The notes below the pieces were generated by a model that was not told the DNA's origin, made no database searches, and saw only the letters and a list, made by a program, of their open reading frames with translations. Shown in pieces: positions 1 through 5,770 of a DNA stretch of 6,003 bases. The stretch spans positions 1 to 6,003 of the forward strand of contig CAMLGG010000305.1 of the NCBI GenBank assembly GCA_946479475.1, in the 5' to 3' direction. Both the position numbers and the translations under genes were made by a program. How positions within the stretch are numbered: the stretch's first letter is position 1; each line of letters starts with the position of its first letter. This DNA is from an uncultured Ideonella sp. (GTDB lineage Bacteria > Pseudomonadota > Gammaproteobacteria > Burkholderiales > Burkholderiaceae).

Positions 1-38
1 GGTGAACGGAAAGGGGAAAGCTCAGGGGGAAGGGGCCG

Positions 39-1178
39 CTATGCCGGGCTCAGCGCATCAGCCGCGGTCACTGCCGCAGCCGCCGGCTTCGCCACGAGGC
101 AAGCCGCGACGATGTCGTCGTCCATCGGCACCTGCAGCGCGCCCTCCTTCGTGAGGATGAGCTTGAGGAAGTCGAGCACGTTGCGCGCATAGAGCGCACT
201 CGCGTCGGCTGCCATCAGCGCCGGGAGGTTGCTCTCGCCGACGAGCGTGATGCCATGACGCACCACGGTCTCGCCGGGCACGGTGAGCGCGCAGTTGCCG
301 CCCGCCGGCGCCGCCAGGTCGACGATCACCGAACCCGGCTTCATCGACTGCACCATCTCCTCGCTCACAAGCTTGGGCGCAGCGCGGCCAGGGATCAAGG
401 CCGTCGTGATCACCACGTCCGCCTGCGCCACCCGTTTCGCCACCTCGACCTGCTGGCGCGCCAGCCATGAAGCCGGCATCGGCTTCGCGTAGCCGCCCTG
501 CCCCTCGGCCGCCTCCTTCTCCTCGGCGGTCTCGCAAGGCACGTCGATGAACTTGGCGCCCAGCGACTCGACCTGCTCCTTCACCGAAGGCCGCACGTCG
601 CTCGCCTCGATCACCGCGCCCAGGCGCTTCGCGGTCGCGATGGCCTGCAGGCCAGCGACGCCCACGCCGAGGATCACGACCCGCGCGGCCTTCACGGTGC
701 CCGCCGCGGTCATCAGCATCGGGAAGAAGCGCTTGTGGTGGTGCGCCGCGACGATCACCGCCTTGTAGCCGGCGATGTTCGCCTGCGAGCTCAGAACGTC
801 CATCGACTGGGCCCGCGTTGTGCGCGGCGCGGCTTCGAGCGCAAAGCCCACCACCCCTGCCGCTTCCAGCCGCTGCAGGCCGGGCTTGTCGAACGGATTG
901 AGCATGCCCACCACAGCCGTGCCCGGCTTCATCAGCAGCAGTTCCTCGGGCGAAGGTGGACGTACCTTGAGCACCAGGTCGCAGCCGAAGGCACCGGCCC
1001 GATCGGTGGTCTCCACGCCCACCGCCTGGTAGGCCAGGTCCGTGAGGCTCGCCGCCTCGCCGGCGCCGAATTCGAGCCGCAGCACATGCCCCATCGCGCC
1101 CAGCTTCTTCGCCGTCTCCGGCGTCAGGGCGACGCGTGTCTCGCCCGGGAAGGTCTCGCGCGGAACGCCGATCAGCAT
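39..1178 (-). CDS. pntAA: NAD(P) transhydrogenase subunit alpha part 1 (PntAA), NAD(H)-binding domain I
   Basis: This 379-aa protein is the soluble NAD(H)-binding component (domain I) of proton-translocating nicotinamide nucleotide transhydrogenase, which uses the proton gradient to pass hydride from NADH to NADP+ at the inner membrane. Visible family marks are the N-terminal GVPRE and ETRVALTP stretch (residues 4-20), the RAQSMDVLSSQANIAGYKAV segment (122-141), a Rossmann dinucleotide loop GVGVAGLQ (171-178) followed by D194 in a DVRP motif, the mobile loop with EGQGGYAKPM (225-234), and TTALIPGRAAPKLV (258-271). It ends near residue 379 with no membrane helices, matching the split three-subunit form (PntAA, PntAB, PntB) rather than the fused E. 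coli PntA. The membrane subunits should therefore lie beyond position 1. The start ATG overlaps the end of the pyruvate kinase gene by 7 nt; only a weak GGTGA lies upstream, so translational coupling is likely. The longer in-frame extension through the pyruvate kinase gene is not protein-like and was rejected. Confidence 0.95.
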   Translation of the reverse strand: MLIGVPRETFPGETRVALTPETAKKLGAMGHVLRLEFGAGEAASLTDLAYQAVGVETTDRAGAFGCDLVLKVRPPSPEELLLMKPGTAVVGMLNPFDKPGLQRLEAAGVVGFALEAAPRTTRAQSMDVLSSQANIAGYKAVIVAAHHHKRFFPMLMTAAGTVKAARVVILGVGVAGLQAIATAKRLGAVIEASDVRPSVKEQVESLGAKFIDVPCETAEEKEAAEGQGGYAKPMPASWLARQQVEVAKRVAQADVVITTALIPGRAAPKLVSEEMVQSMKPGSVIVDLAAPAGGNCALTVPGETVVRHGITLVGESNLPALMAADASALYARNVLDFLKLILTKEGALQVPMDDDIVAACLVAKPAAAAVTAADALSPA

Positions 1179-2596
1179 GGCATCACCCGGTGGACATGCA
1201 GCAGGTTCGTGCTGCCGGCGCGGCCGAAAGGCAGGCCCGCGACCACGGCGATGTCGTCGCCGGCCGCCGCGAAACCTTCGCTCTGTGCGGTCTGCCCGGC
1301 GCGCTGCAGCATCTCGTCGACGTCGTGCACGTTGTCCTCGACGCGCACCGCGTGAACGCCCCAGGCCATCGCCAGCCGCCGAGCGGTGTGAGGCGAAGGC
1401 GTCAGGCTCAGCAGCGGCACCGCCGGCCTCTCGCGGGCGGCCCGCAATGCGCTGAAACCGGAAGCGGTGTAGGTCACGGTCGCGGCCGGCCGCAGCAACT
1501 CGGCCACCTGGCGCAGCGAGGCGCACACGGCATCGGCCGTGGTGGCCTCGGCGGGTTGGTGCGTCGCCTCGATGCCCGGCCGGTAGCTCGGGCTCGCCTC
1601 GACGCGGGCGATGATGCGGTCCATCATCGCCACCGCCTCGGTCGGGTAGCGGCCCGAGGCGGATTCGGCCGAGAGCATCACCGCATCGACGCCCTCGTAG
1701 ACGGCATTGGCGACGTCCGAGACCTCGGCCCGCGTGGGCGCCGGAGACTGGATCATCGACTCCAGCATCTGCGTGGCCACGACCACCGGCTTGCCCGCCC
1801 GGCGGCAGGCCTGCACGATGCGGCGCTGCATCTCGGGCACTCGCTCCGGGGGCAGTTCGACACCGAGGTCGCCGCGCGCCACCATGAGTCCATCGCACAA
1901 CTCGACGATGCCGTCGAGCTGGTCCATCGCCGCGGGCTTCTCGATCTTGGCCATGATCCAGGCCTTGTCGCCGATGATCTCGCGCGCTTCGACGATGTCC
2001 TGCGGCCGCTGCACGAACGAGAGCGCGACCCAGTCCACGCCCAGCTGCAGGCCGAAGGCAAGATCGTCGCGGTCCTTGGGCGTGAGCGGCGAAAGCGGCA
2101 GCACCACGCTCGGCACGTTCACGCCCTTGCGGTCCGAGATCGTGCCGCCGACGACCACGCGCGTCTCGGCGAAGTCGGCGCCGTGGCGCTCCACCCGCAG
2201 GCGCAGCTTGCCGTCGTCCAGCAGCAGCTCGGTGCCTTCGGCCAGCGCGGCGAAGATCTCGGGATGACGCAGGTACGCCCGGCGCGCATCGCCCGCCGCC
2301 GGATCCATGTCCAGCCGGAAGGCCGCGCCCTGCTCCAGCACCGCCTTGCCGCCTTCGAAGGTGCCCAGGCGCAGCTTCGGGCCCTGGAGGTCCAGCAGCA
2401 CGCCGATGGGGCGCTGGTACTGCTGCTCGAGCCTGCGCACCGTTGCGAGCCGTCGCGCGTGGTCGTCCTGGGTGCCGTGGCTGAAGTTCAGCCGGAAGAC
2501 GTCGACGCCCTGCTCGAACAGCGCCCTCAGCATCGCCTCGTCGGAGCTGGCCGGCCCGACGGTGGCGACGATCTTGGTATTGCGGCTTCGCCTCAT
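1172..2596 (-). CDS. pyk: Pyruvate kinase, predicted K+-independent type
   Basis: This 474-aa protein is a full-length pyruvate kinase, converting phosphoenolpyruvate and ADP to pyruvate and ATP in the cytoplasm. The N-terminus reads RNTKIVATVGPAS (5-17). Substrate-binding R35 precedes NFSHG (37-41). The catalytic centre is AKIEKP (216-221), with K217 as the expected catalytic lysine and E219 as a metal ligand. ARGDLGVELP (240-249) supplies metal ligand D243, and ATQMLESM (274-281) with PTRAE (287-291) and MLSAES (307-312) complete the barrel. At the cation-site segment the protein has DLQGPKLRL (69-77). Compared with the rabbit enzyme this puts Leu, Gln, Lys and Leu at positions 113, 114, 117 and 120, the known signature of K+-independent pyruvate kinases. 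The start overlaps the upstream panE-type stop as ATGA, with a GAGG about 10 nt before it, and its stop overlaps the pntAA start. Its operon partners suggest a dedicated metabolic role, perhaps like the pyruvate kinase of glyoxylate/tartrate loci (ttuE), rather than housekeeping glycolysis; that role is an inference. Confidence 0.96.
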   Translation of the reverse strand: MRRSRNTKIVATVGPASSDEAMLRALFEQGVDVFRLNFSHGTQDDHARRLATVRRLEQQYQRPIGVLLDLQGPKLRLGTFEGGKAVLEQGAAFRLDMDPAAGDARRAYLRHPEIFAALAEGTELLLDDGKLRLRVERHGADFAETRVVVGGTISDRKGVNVPSVVLPLSPLTPKDRDDLAFGLQLGVDWVALSFVQRPQDIVEAREIIGDKAWIMAKIEKPAAMDQLDGIVELCDGLMVARGDLGVELPPERVPEMQRRIVQACRRAGKPVVVATQMLESMIQSPAPTRAEVSDVANAVYEGVDAVMLSAESASGRYPTEAVAMMDRIIARVEASPSYRPGIEATHQPAEATTADAVCASLRQVAELLRPAATVTYTASGFSALRAARERPAVPLLSLTPSPHTARRLAMAWGVHAVRVEDNVHDVDEMLQRAGQTAQSEGFAAAGDDIAVVAGLPFGRAGSTNLLHVHRVMPC

Positions 2597-3627
2597 GCTG
2601 CGCGCGCCTCGGCATGCGTGGCAGCGCCATGCAGGCGCACGTGCCCGCCCTGCTCCTGCATCGTCGCGGCCAGCAGCTTGACCAGCGCGTAGACGCTGTC
2701 CATGTGCGGCGTGGGCGTGTCGGTGAGGCGGGCGAGCTCGACCACCGAGCCGAGCAGCGCATCGATCTCCAGCTCGCGGCCGGCCTCCACGTCCTGCAGC
2801 ATCGAGGTCTTGTGCTTGCCGACCTTCTCGGCGCCGGCAATGCGCTTCTCCAGCGGCACGCGGAAGCTGATGCCCAGCTTGTGCGCCACGGCCTGTGCCT
2901 CGGTCATCATGGCGGCCGCCAGAGCGCGCGTCAGCGGGTACTGGCAGATGTCGACCAGCGTCGCGTGGGTCAGGCTGCTGATGGGGTTGAAGGTCAGGTT
3001 GCCCCAGAGCTTGAGCCAGACCTCGGCGCGGATGTCCTCCAGCACCGGCGCCTTGAAACCGGCGTTGGCGAAGCAGGCCGACACGCGCTGCACGCGCTCG
3101 CTCACGCTGCCGTCGAGCTCGCCGAGCGGGAAGCGGTCGCCCTCGATGTGGCGCACCACGCCCGGCGCGGTCAGCTCCGAGGCGGGATACACCACGCAGC
3201 CCAGCACGCGCGCCGGGTCGATGGCGGCGGCGATGCGGCCGCCCGGGTCCACGCTGTCGACGTGCTGGCCTTCATGCACTCCGCCGTGCTTCTGGAAGTA
3301 CCAGTAGGGGATGCCGTTCTGCATGGGGATGACGACGGTGTCCGGGCCCAGCAGCTGCGGCAGCGAGGCGATGACCGGCTCCAGCTGGTGGGCCTTCATG
3401 GCCAGCACGACCACGTCCTGCGGGCCGGCGGCGGCGTAATCGTCGGTCGCCTGCACGTGCAACGCGGTGTGTTCGTGGCCGTCGGCGGTGACGAGGCGGA
3501 TGCCGCGCTCACGGATGGCGCTGAGGTTGCGGCCGCGGACGATGAAGGTGACGTCCTCTCCTGCCAGCGCGAGCTTGGCGCCGACGAGGCCGCCGATGGC
3601 CCCCGCGCCGATGATGGCGATCTTCAT
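2593..3627 (-). CDS. panE: Ketopantoate reductase (PanE/ApbA)-family protein; candidate oxalyl-CoA reductase (PanE2-like)
   Basis: This 344-aa protein is an NADPH-dependent reductase of the 2-dehydropantoate 2-reductase family. The Rossmann loop GAGAIG is at 7-12, with R31 placed to bind the NADPH phosphate. AMKAHQ (76-81) holds the family lysine K78, and MQNGIP (102-107) holds N104. KLWGNLTFNP (206-215) supplies the catalytic lysine K206 and substrate-site N210 and N214. SMLQD (275-279) and the later ELEID (285-289) supply the conserved Ser and Glu (S275, E287). The family catalytic residues are therefore intact. It is longer than E. coli PanE (about 303 aa) and carries the NGIPYWYF and DPGG stretches of a divergent proteobacterial subgroup. 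A GAGG 9 nt before the ATG supports the start. No other pantothenate gene is present. Its place between an frc-led gene set and pyk-pntAA suggests a different substrate; oxalyl-CoA reduction to glyoxylate, reported from memory for Methylobacterium PanE2, is the leading alternative. Family confidence is high; substrate confidence is low to moderate. Confidence 0.92.
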   Translation of the reverse strand: MKIAIIGAGAIGGLVGAKLALAGEDVTFIVRGRNLSAIRERGIRLVTADGHEHTALHVQATDDYAAAGPQDVVVLAMKAHQLEPVIASLPQLLGPDTVVIPMQNGIPYWYFQKHGGVHEGQHVDSVDPGGRIAAAIDPARVLGCVVYPASELTAPGVVRHIEGDRFPLGELDGSVSERVQRVSACFANAGFKAPVLEDIRAEVWLKLWGNLTFNPISSLTHATLVDICQYPLTRALAAAMMTEAQAVAHKLGISFRVPLEKRIAGAEKVGKHKTSMLQDVEAGRELEIDALLGSVVELARLTDTPTPHMDSVYALVKLLAATMQEQGGHVRLHGAATHAEARAA

Positions 3628-3672
3628 GGATGGAATCCTCGAGTTGCAAGAAAACCGGTGCGCGGCGAGGCC

Positions 3673-4446
3673 CTAGGCCTGGCCGAAGCGATTCGACAGC
3701 CGGCCTATGCCCTCGATCTCCACCTCGACCAGGCTGCCCGGCTTCATCGAGCCGACGCCGACCGACGTGCCGCACAGGATCACGTCGCCCGGCAGCAGGG
3801 TCATGTCGAGGGAGATGCGGCTCACGAGCTGGGCCACGCTGAAAGTCATGTCGCTGATCGGGTAGTGCTGGCGCACCTGGCCGTCGAGCAGGGTCTTCAC
3901 GCTGAGCGCGGCCGGGTCCAGGCCGCTGGCCACCACCGGGCCCAGCGGGCAGAAGCCGTCCAGGCCCTTGGCCCGCGTCCACTGCGCGAAGGAGGCGTCG
4001 CGAAAGAGGATGTCCGACACCGTCACGTCGTTGCCTATCGTGTAGCCGAAGACGTGCGACATCGCCTCGCCCTCGGTCACCGCCGTGCACGGGCGGCCGA
4101 TGACGATGCCGAGCTCGCCCTCGAAGACCACCTTGCCGCCGCCGCGCGGCAGCGGGATGGTGGCGCCATGCGAGCTCCATGAGTTCGGCGACTTCAGCAG
4201 GTACAGCGGCTCCTCGGGATGCGCGAGCTGCAGCTTCTCGCGCAGCTGGCCGAAGTTGTTCCACAGCGCGATGACCTTGGTCGGCTGCACGGGCGAAAGC
4301 ACCTGGACCTGGCTGAGCGCCGCGCTGCGGCCGGTGGGCTCGTTGTCGCCGAAGAAGTCGCCGCGGTGCTCGAGCACGCGGTCGTCGTGAAGGGTTCCGA
4401 AGGAGTCGATGCCGTCGAGGCGATAGCGGATCCAGCGCGTATGCAT
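3673..4446 (-). CDS. Fumarylacetoacetate hydrolase (FAH)-family protein
   Basis: This 257-aa protein belongs to the FAH superfamily of divalent-metal enzymes that cleave C-C bonds in, decarboxylate or isomerise oxo-acids. The metal triad is visible as E109 and E111 in FEGELGIVIG (108-117) and D140 in GNDVTVSD (138-145), with the usual spacing. Other family segments are WTRAKGLDGFCPLGP (156-170), GDVILCGTSVGVG (220-232) and the closing GSLVEVEIEGIG (237-248). One oddity is that the usual NDVTARD motif reads NDVTVSD, so the customary Arg is Ser144. The length fits the single-domain 2-hydroxyhepta-2,4-diene-1,7-dioate isomerase/decarboxylase, acylpyruvase and oxaloacetate decarboxylase groups, and the sequence alone does not choose among them. 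No homoprotocatechuate or tyrosine-degradation genes are nearby, so an aromatic pathway is not supported. An AAGG lies 8 nt before the ATG. It sits 28 bp after the SucD-like gene and 45 bp before the panE-type gene, so it is probably co-transcribed. An action on a small C2-C4 oxo-acid such as oxaloacetate is plausible but unproven. Confidence 0.9.
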   Translation of the reverse strand: MHTRWIRYRLDGIDSFGTLHDDRVLEHRGDFFGDNEPTGRSAALSQVQVLSPVQPTKVIALWNNFGQLREKLQLAHPEEPLYLLKSPNSWSSHGATIPLPRGGGKVVFEGELGIVIGRPCTAVTEGEAMSHVFGYTIGNDVTVSDILFRDASFAQWTRAKGLDGFCPLGPVVASGLDPAALSVKTLLDGQVRQHYPISDMTFSVAQLVSRISLDMTLLPGDVILCGTSVGVGSMKPGSLVEVEIEGIGRLSNRFGQA

Positions 4447-4474
4447 GGGGGTTGCCTTGGATGGTTGAAAGAAT

Positions 4475-5314
4475 TCAATCGAAAGGCAGCCAGCGCGAAT
4501 CGACCACGGACGCGGTGAGCTCGCCGAGCATCGCCGGGTTGCGGGTCATGTGCACGCCGCAGTCCTGCAGGCGGGTGCGCTGGGCCCGCGCGGGATCGGC
4601 GTCGTCGATGAAGCCGACCAGCGGCTTGTGCGTCCCGGCGCGGATCCACTGCGCGCAGGCGGCTTCGCTCTCTTCGTCGACAGGCCCGATCAGCAGCACC
4701 GCGTCGGTGCCCGGGTCCTGCTCGAAGAGCTTGAGGAGCTCCAGGTGGGTCGGCTCGTGGTGGTCCTCCGCCAGGCCGACCGCGGTGGAGGTGCCCAGGC
4801 CGAAGACGGCCAGCTGGCGCGCGGCCGAGGCGGTCAGGCCGGGCGAGCGCGAGATGATGCCGATGTGACCGCGGCGATGCACGTCGCCCGGCAGGCCGCC
4901 GATCTTCACTTCGGCCGGGGTGACGAGGCCGGCACAGCCCGGGCCGAGCAGCCGCGTGGGGCTGCCATCGAGCCGGGCGCGCAGCGCGCGCAGGTCCTCC
5001 TTCGGCACGCCGTTGCTCACGCAGACGACCAGCTCCATGCCCGCCGCGGCAGCCTCCTCGATCGCCGCCGCCGTGCGGCCCGGCGCCGCGTAGATGACGC
5101 AGGTGTTGGCCCCGGTCGCCTCGCGCGCATCGGCGACGTTCTCGAACACCGGGATGCCGTCGATCATGCGGCCCGCGAAAGAAGGCGCCACGCCCGCCAC
5201 GAAGCACTTGCGGCCGTGGCCGTAGCCGAGGCAGGCCGGCATGTGCAGCCGCTGCGCGTCGTCGCCCACGCCCTGGACGACGATGCGGGTGCGCTTGTCG
5301 ACGAGGATGGCCAT
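4475..5314 (-). CDS. Succinyl-CoA synthetase alpha (SucD)-like protein lacking the phosphohistidine segment
   Basis: This 279-aa protein aligns along its whole length with the alpha subunit of succinyl-CoA synthetase (E. coli SucD, 289 aa), but with key losses. Family features kept are the opening ILVDKRTRIVVQG (3-15), IPVFENV (54-60), GPGCAGLVTP (124-133), EVKIGGLPG (135-143), GIISRS (152-157) and KPLVGFI (230-236). Compared by eye with SucD, the CoA-loop motif GFTGSQG is replaced by GVGDDAQ (15-21), and SRSGTLTYE becomes SRSPGLTAS. The Glu that supports the catalytic His (E208 of the mature E. coli chain) is Pro211. About 19 residues between KPLVGFI and CGV, which in SucD contain the GHAGAI phosphohistidine loop, are missing in frame. 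No beta subunit (SucC) gene is in the window. It therefore cannot be a normal ATP- or GTP-forming ligase; a binding, scaffolding or different transferase role is more likely. The start is the first ATG of the SucD-like homology, with only a weak GAAAGA before it. It lies 26 bp after the small-protein gene. Confidence 0.9.
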   Translation of the reverse strand: MAILVDKRTRIVVQGVGDDAQRLHMPACLGYGHGRKCFVAGVAPSFAGRMIDGIPVFENVADAREATGANTCVIYAAPGRTAAAIEEAAAAGMELVVCVSNGVPKEDLRALRARLDGSPTRLLGPGCAGLVTPAEVKIGGLPGDVHRRGHIGIISRSPGLTASAARQLAVFGLGTSTAVGLAEDHHEPTHLELLKLFEQDPGTDAVLLIGPVDEESEAACAQWIRAGTHKPLVGFIDDADPARAQRTRLQDCGVHMTRNPAMLGELTASVVDSRWLPFD

Positions 5315-5340
5315 GGCGCGTCTTTCGTGGGCCGCGTGGT

Positions 5341-5649
5341 TCAGACGCCCGGCTGCAGCGTGGCCGTCTGCGACCAGTCGAAGGGCCGCCCGGCGCAGGG
5401 CTTGTACCGGGCCTTGCGCTCGTGGATGGCGGCGGCGAGGAAGTCCGCGTCGTAGGCCTGGAGCAGGTGCGGATGCTGCGTCTCCAGGTAGTGCCGGATG
5501 CGGGCTTCGGGCTGGGGGCTGAAGCGCATCAGGGCCTCGTAGGTCTGGCTGTCCCAGTGCCAGCGCAGGCCGAGCTCGTAGAAGGCGGCGTTGTAGGCGT
5601 TGCGCTCCAACTCTTCGTGATCGAGGCTCTGGGGGAGATCGTTCATCAT
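5341..5649 (-). CDS. Small protein of unknown function, about 102 aa
   Basis: I do not recognise this protein. It is soluble, with no signal peptide or membrane segment, and looks largely helical. It is rich in aromatic residues, with an RWHWD cluster (29-33), three Trp in all, FYELGLRW (23-30), and a Tyr/His-rich centre RHYLETQHPHLLQAYDADF (52-70). It has one Cys (85) and ends with a probably unstructured tail. The reading frame is credible because it has a good ribosome binding site, third-position GC like its neighbours, and fits the operon spacing (26 bp to the next gene). Three in-frame ATGs cluster at 5655, 5649 and 5646. The AAGGAG at 5658-5663 is only 2 nt from the first but 8 nt from the second, so I chose 5649; the longer form would be 104 aa. 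Its place between frc and the SucD-like gene suggests a partner of one of these enzymes, but no function can be assigned. Confidence 0.8.
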   Translation of the reverse strand: MMNDLPQSLDHEELERNAYNAAFYELGLRWHWDSQTYEALMRFSPQPEARIRHYLETQHPHLLQAYDADFLAAAIHERKARYKPCAGRPFDWSQTATLQPGV

Positions 5650-5657
5650 GACCATCG

Positions 5658-5663
5658 CTCCTT
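5658..5663 (-). promoter_or_regulatory. Ribosome binding site (AAGGAG) that decides the small-protein start
   Basis: The minus strand reads AAGGAG here, the best Shine-Dalgarno match in the window. It lies 2 nt before the ATG at 5655, 8 nt before the ATG at 5649 and 11 nt before the ATG at 5646. The 8-nt spacing is near the optimum, so translation most likely starts at 5649. Confidence 0.75.
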
Positions 5664-5735
5664 GAATGAAATCGCCGGTGGTGTCGGGTCAATGTAGAAG
5701 GGCGGAACGATCAAAGACAGTCAATAGTTTTTATG

Positions 5736-5763
5736 CGGACCATCCACGCGAAGTGATGGTCCG
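5736..5763 (-). other. Strong hairpin (9-bp perfect inverted repeat) just after the frc stop
   Basis: CGGACCATC at 5736-5744 and GATGGTCCG at 5755-5763 are exact reverse complements around a 10-nt loop. With one bulged G the stem can grow to about 11 bp with a TTCGC loop. It begins 7 nt after the frc stop codon in the direction of transcription. A U-tract would be expected on the 3' side of an intrinsic terminator, but the minus strand reads ATAAAAAC there, so it is not a classical terminator in this direction; in the plus direction the T-run comes before the stem rather than after it. It may be an mRNA-stabilising or processing hairpin, or a weak attenuator that separates frc expression from the downstream genes. 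No convincing sigma-70 promoter was found in the rest of this 115-bp gap. Confidence 0.55.
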
Positions 5764-5770
5764 GACAGCC

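Noticed and set aside
1..38. Purine-rich plus-strand stretch after the pntAA stop
   Set aside because: It is a short gap with no inverted repeat or recognisable signal; the next gene start is not visible within the window.
1179..2840. N-terminal extension of the pntAA frame giving a 933-aa reading frame
   Set aside because: The extension is Arg/Ala/Gly-rich, unlike any protein family, and lies antiphase within the pyruvate kinase gene. PntAA homology begins exactly at the ATG at 1178.
1136..4182. Long plus-strand reading frames (518 and 522 aa)
   Set aside because: They are His/Arg/Ala/Asp-rich shadows opposite pyk, the panE-type gene and the FAH gene, a common artefact in GC-rich DNA. No domain or ribosome site supports them.
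4465..4478. Small inverted repeat TTGAA-AGAA-TTCAA at the end of the SucD-like gene
   Set aside because: A 5-bp A/T-rich stem is expected by chance and would be unstable. No U-tract follows.
5315..5692. N-terminal extension of the SucD-like frame (405-aa reading frame)
   Set aside because: The extra residues are low-complexity Arg/Ala/Pro and overlap the small-protein gene. SucD homology starts at the ATG at 5314.
5691..5724. Sigma-70 promoter for the small-protein gene: TTGACT (5719-5724) with TACATT (5691-5696) on the minus strand
   Set aside because: The spacer is 22 bp, well outside the usual 16-18, and no better -10 box is in range. A second TTGACC near 5690 has only a weak -10 that would overlap the ribosome site.
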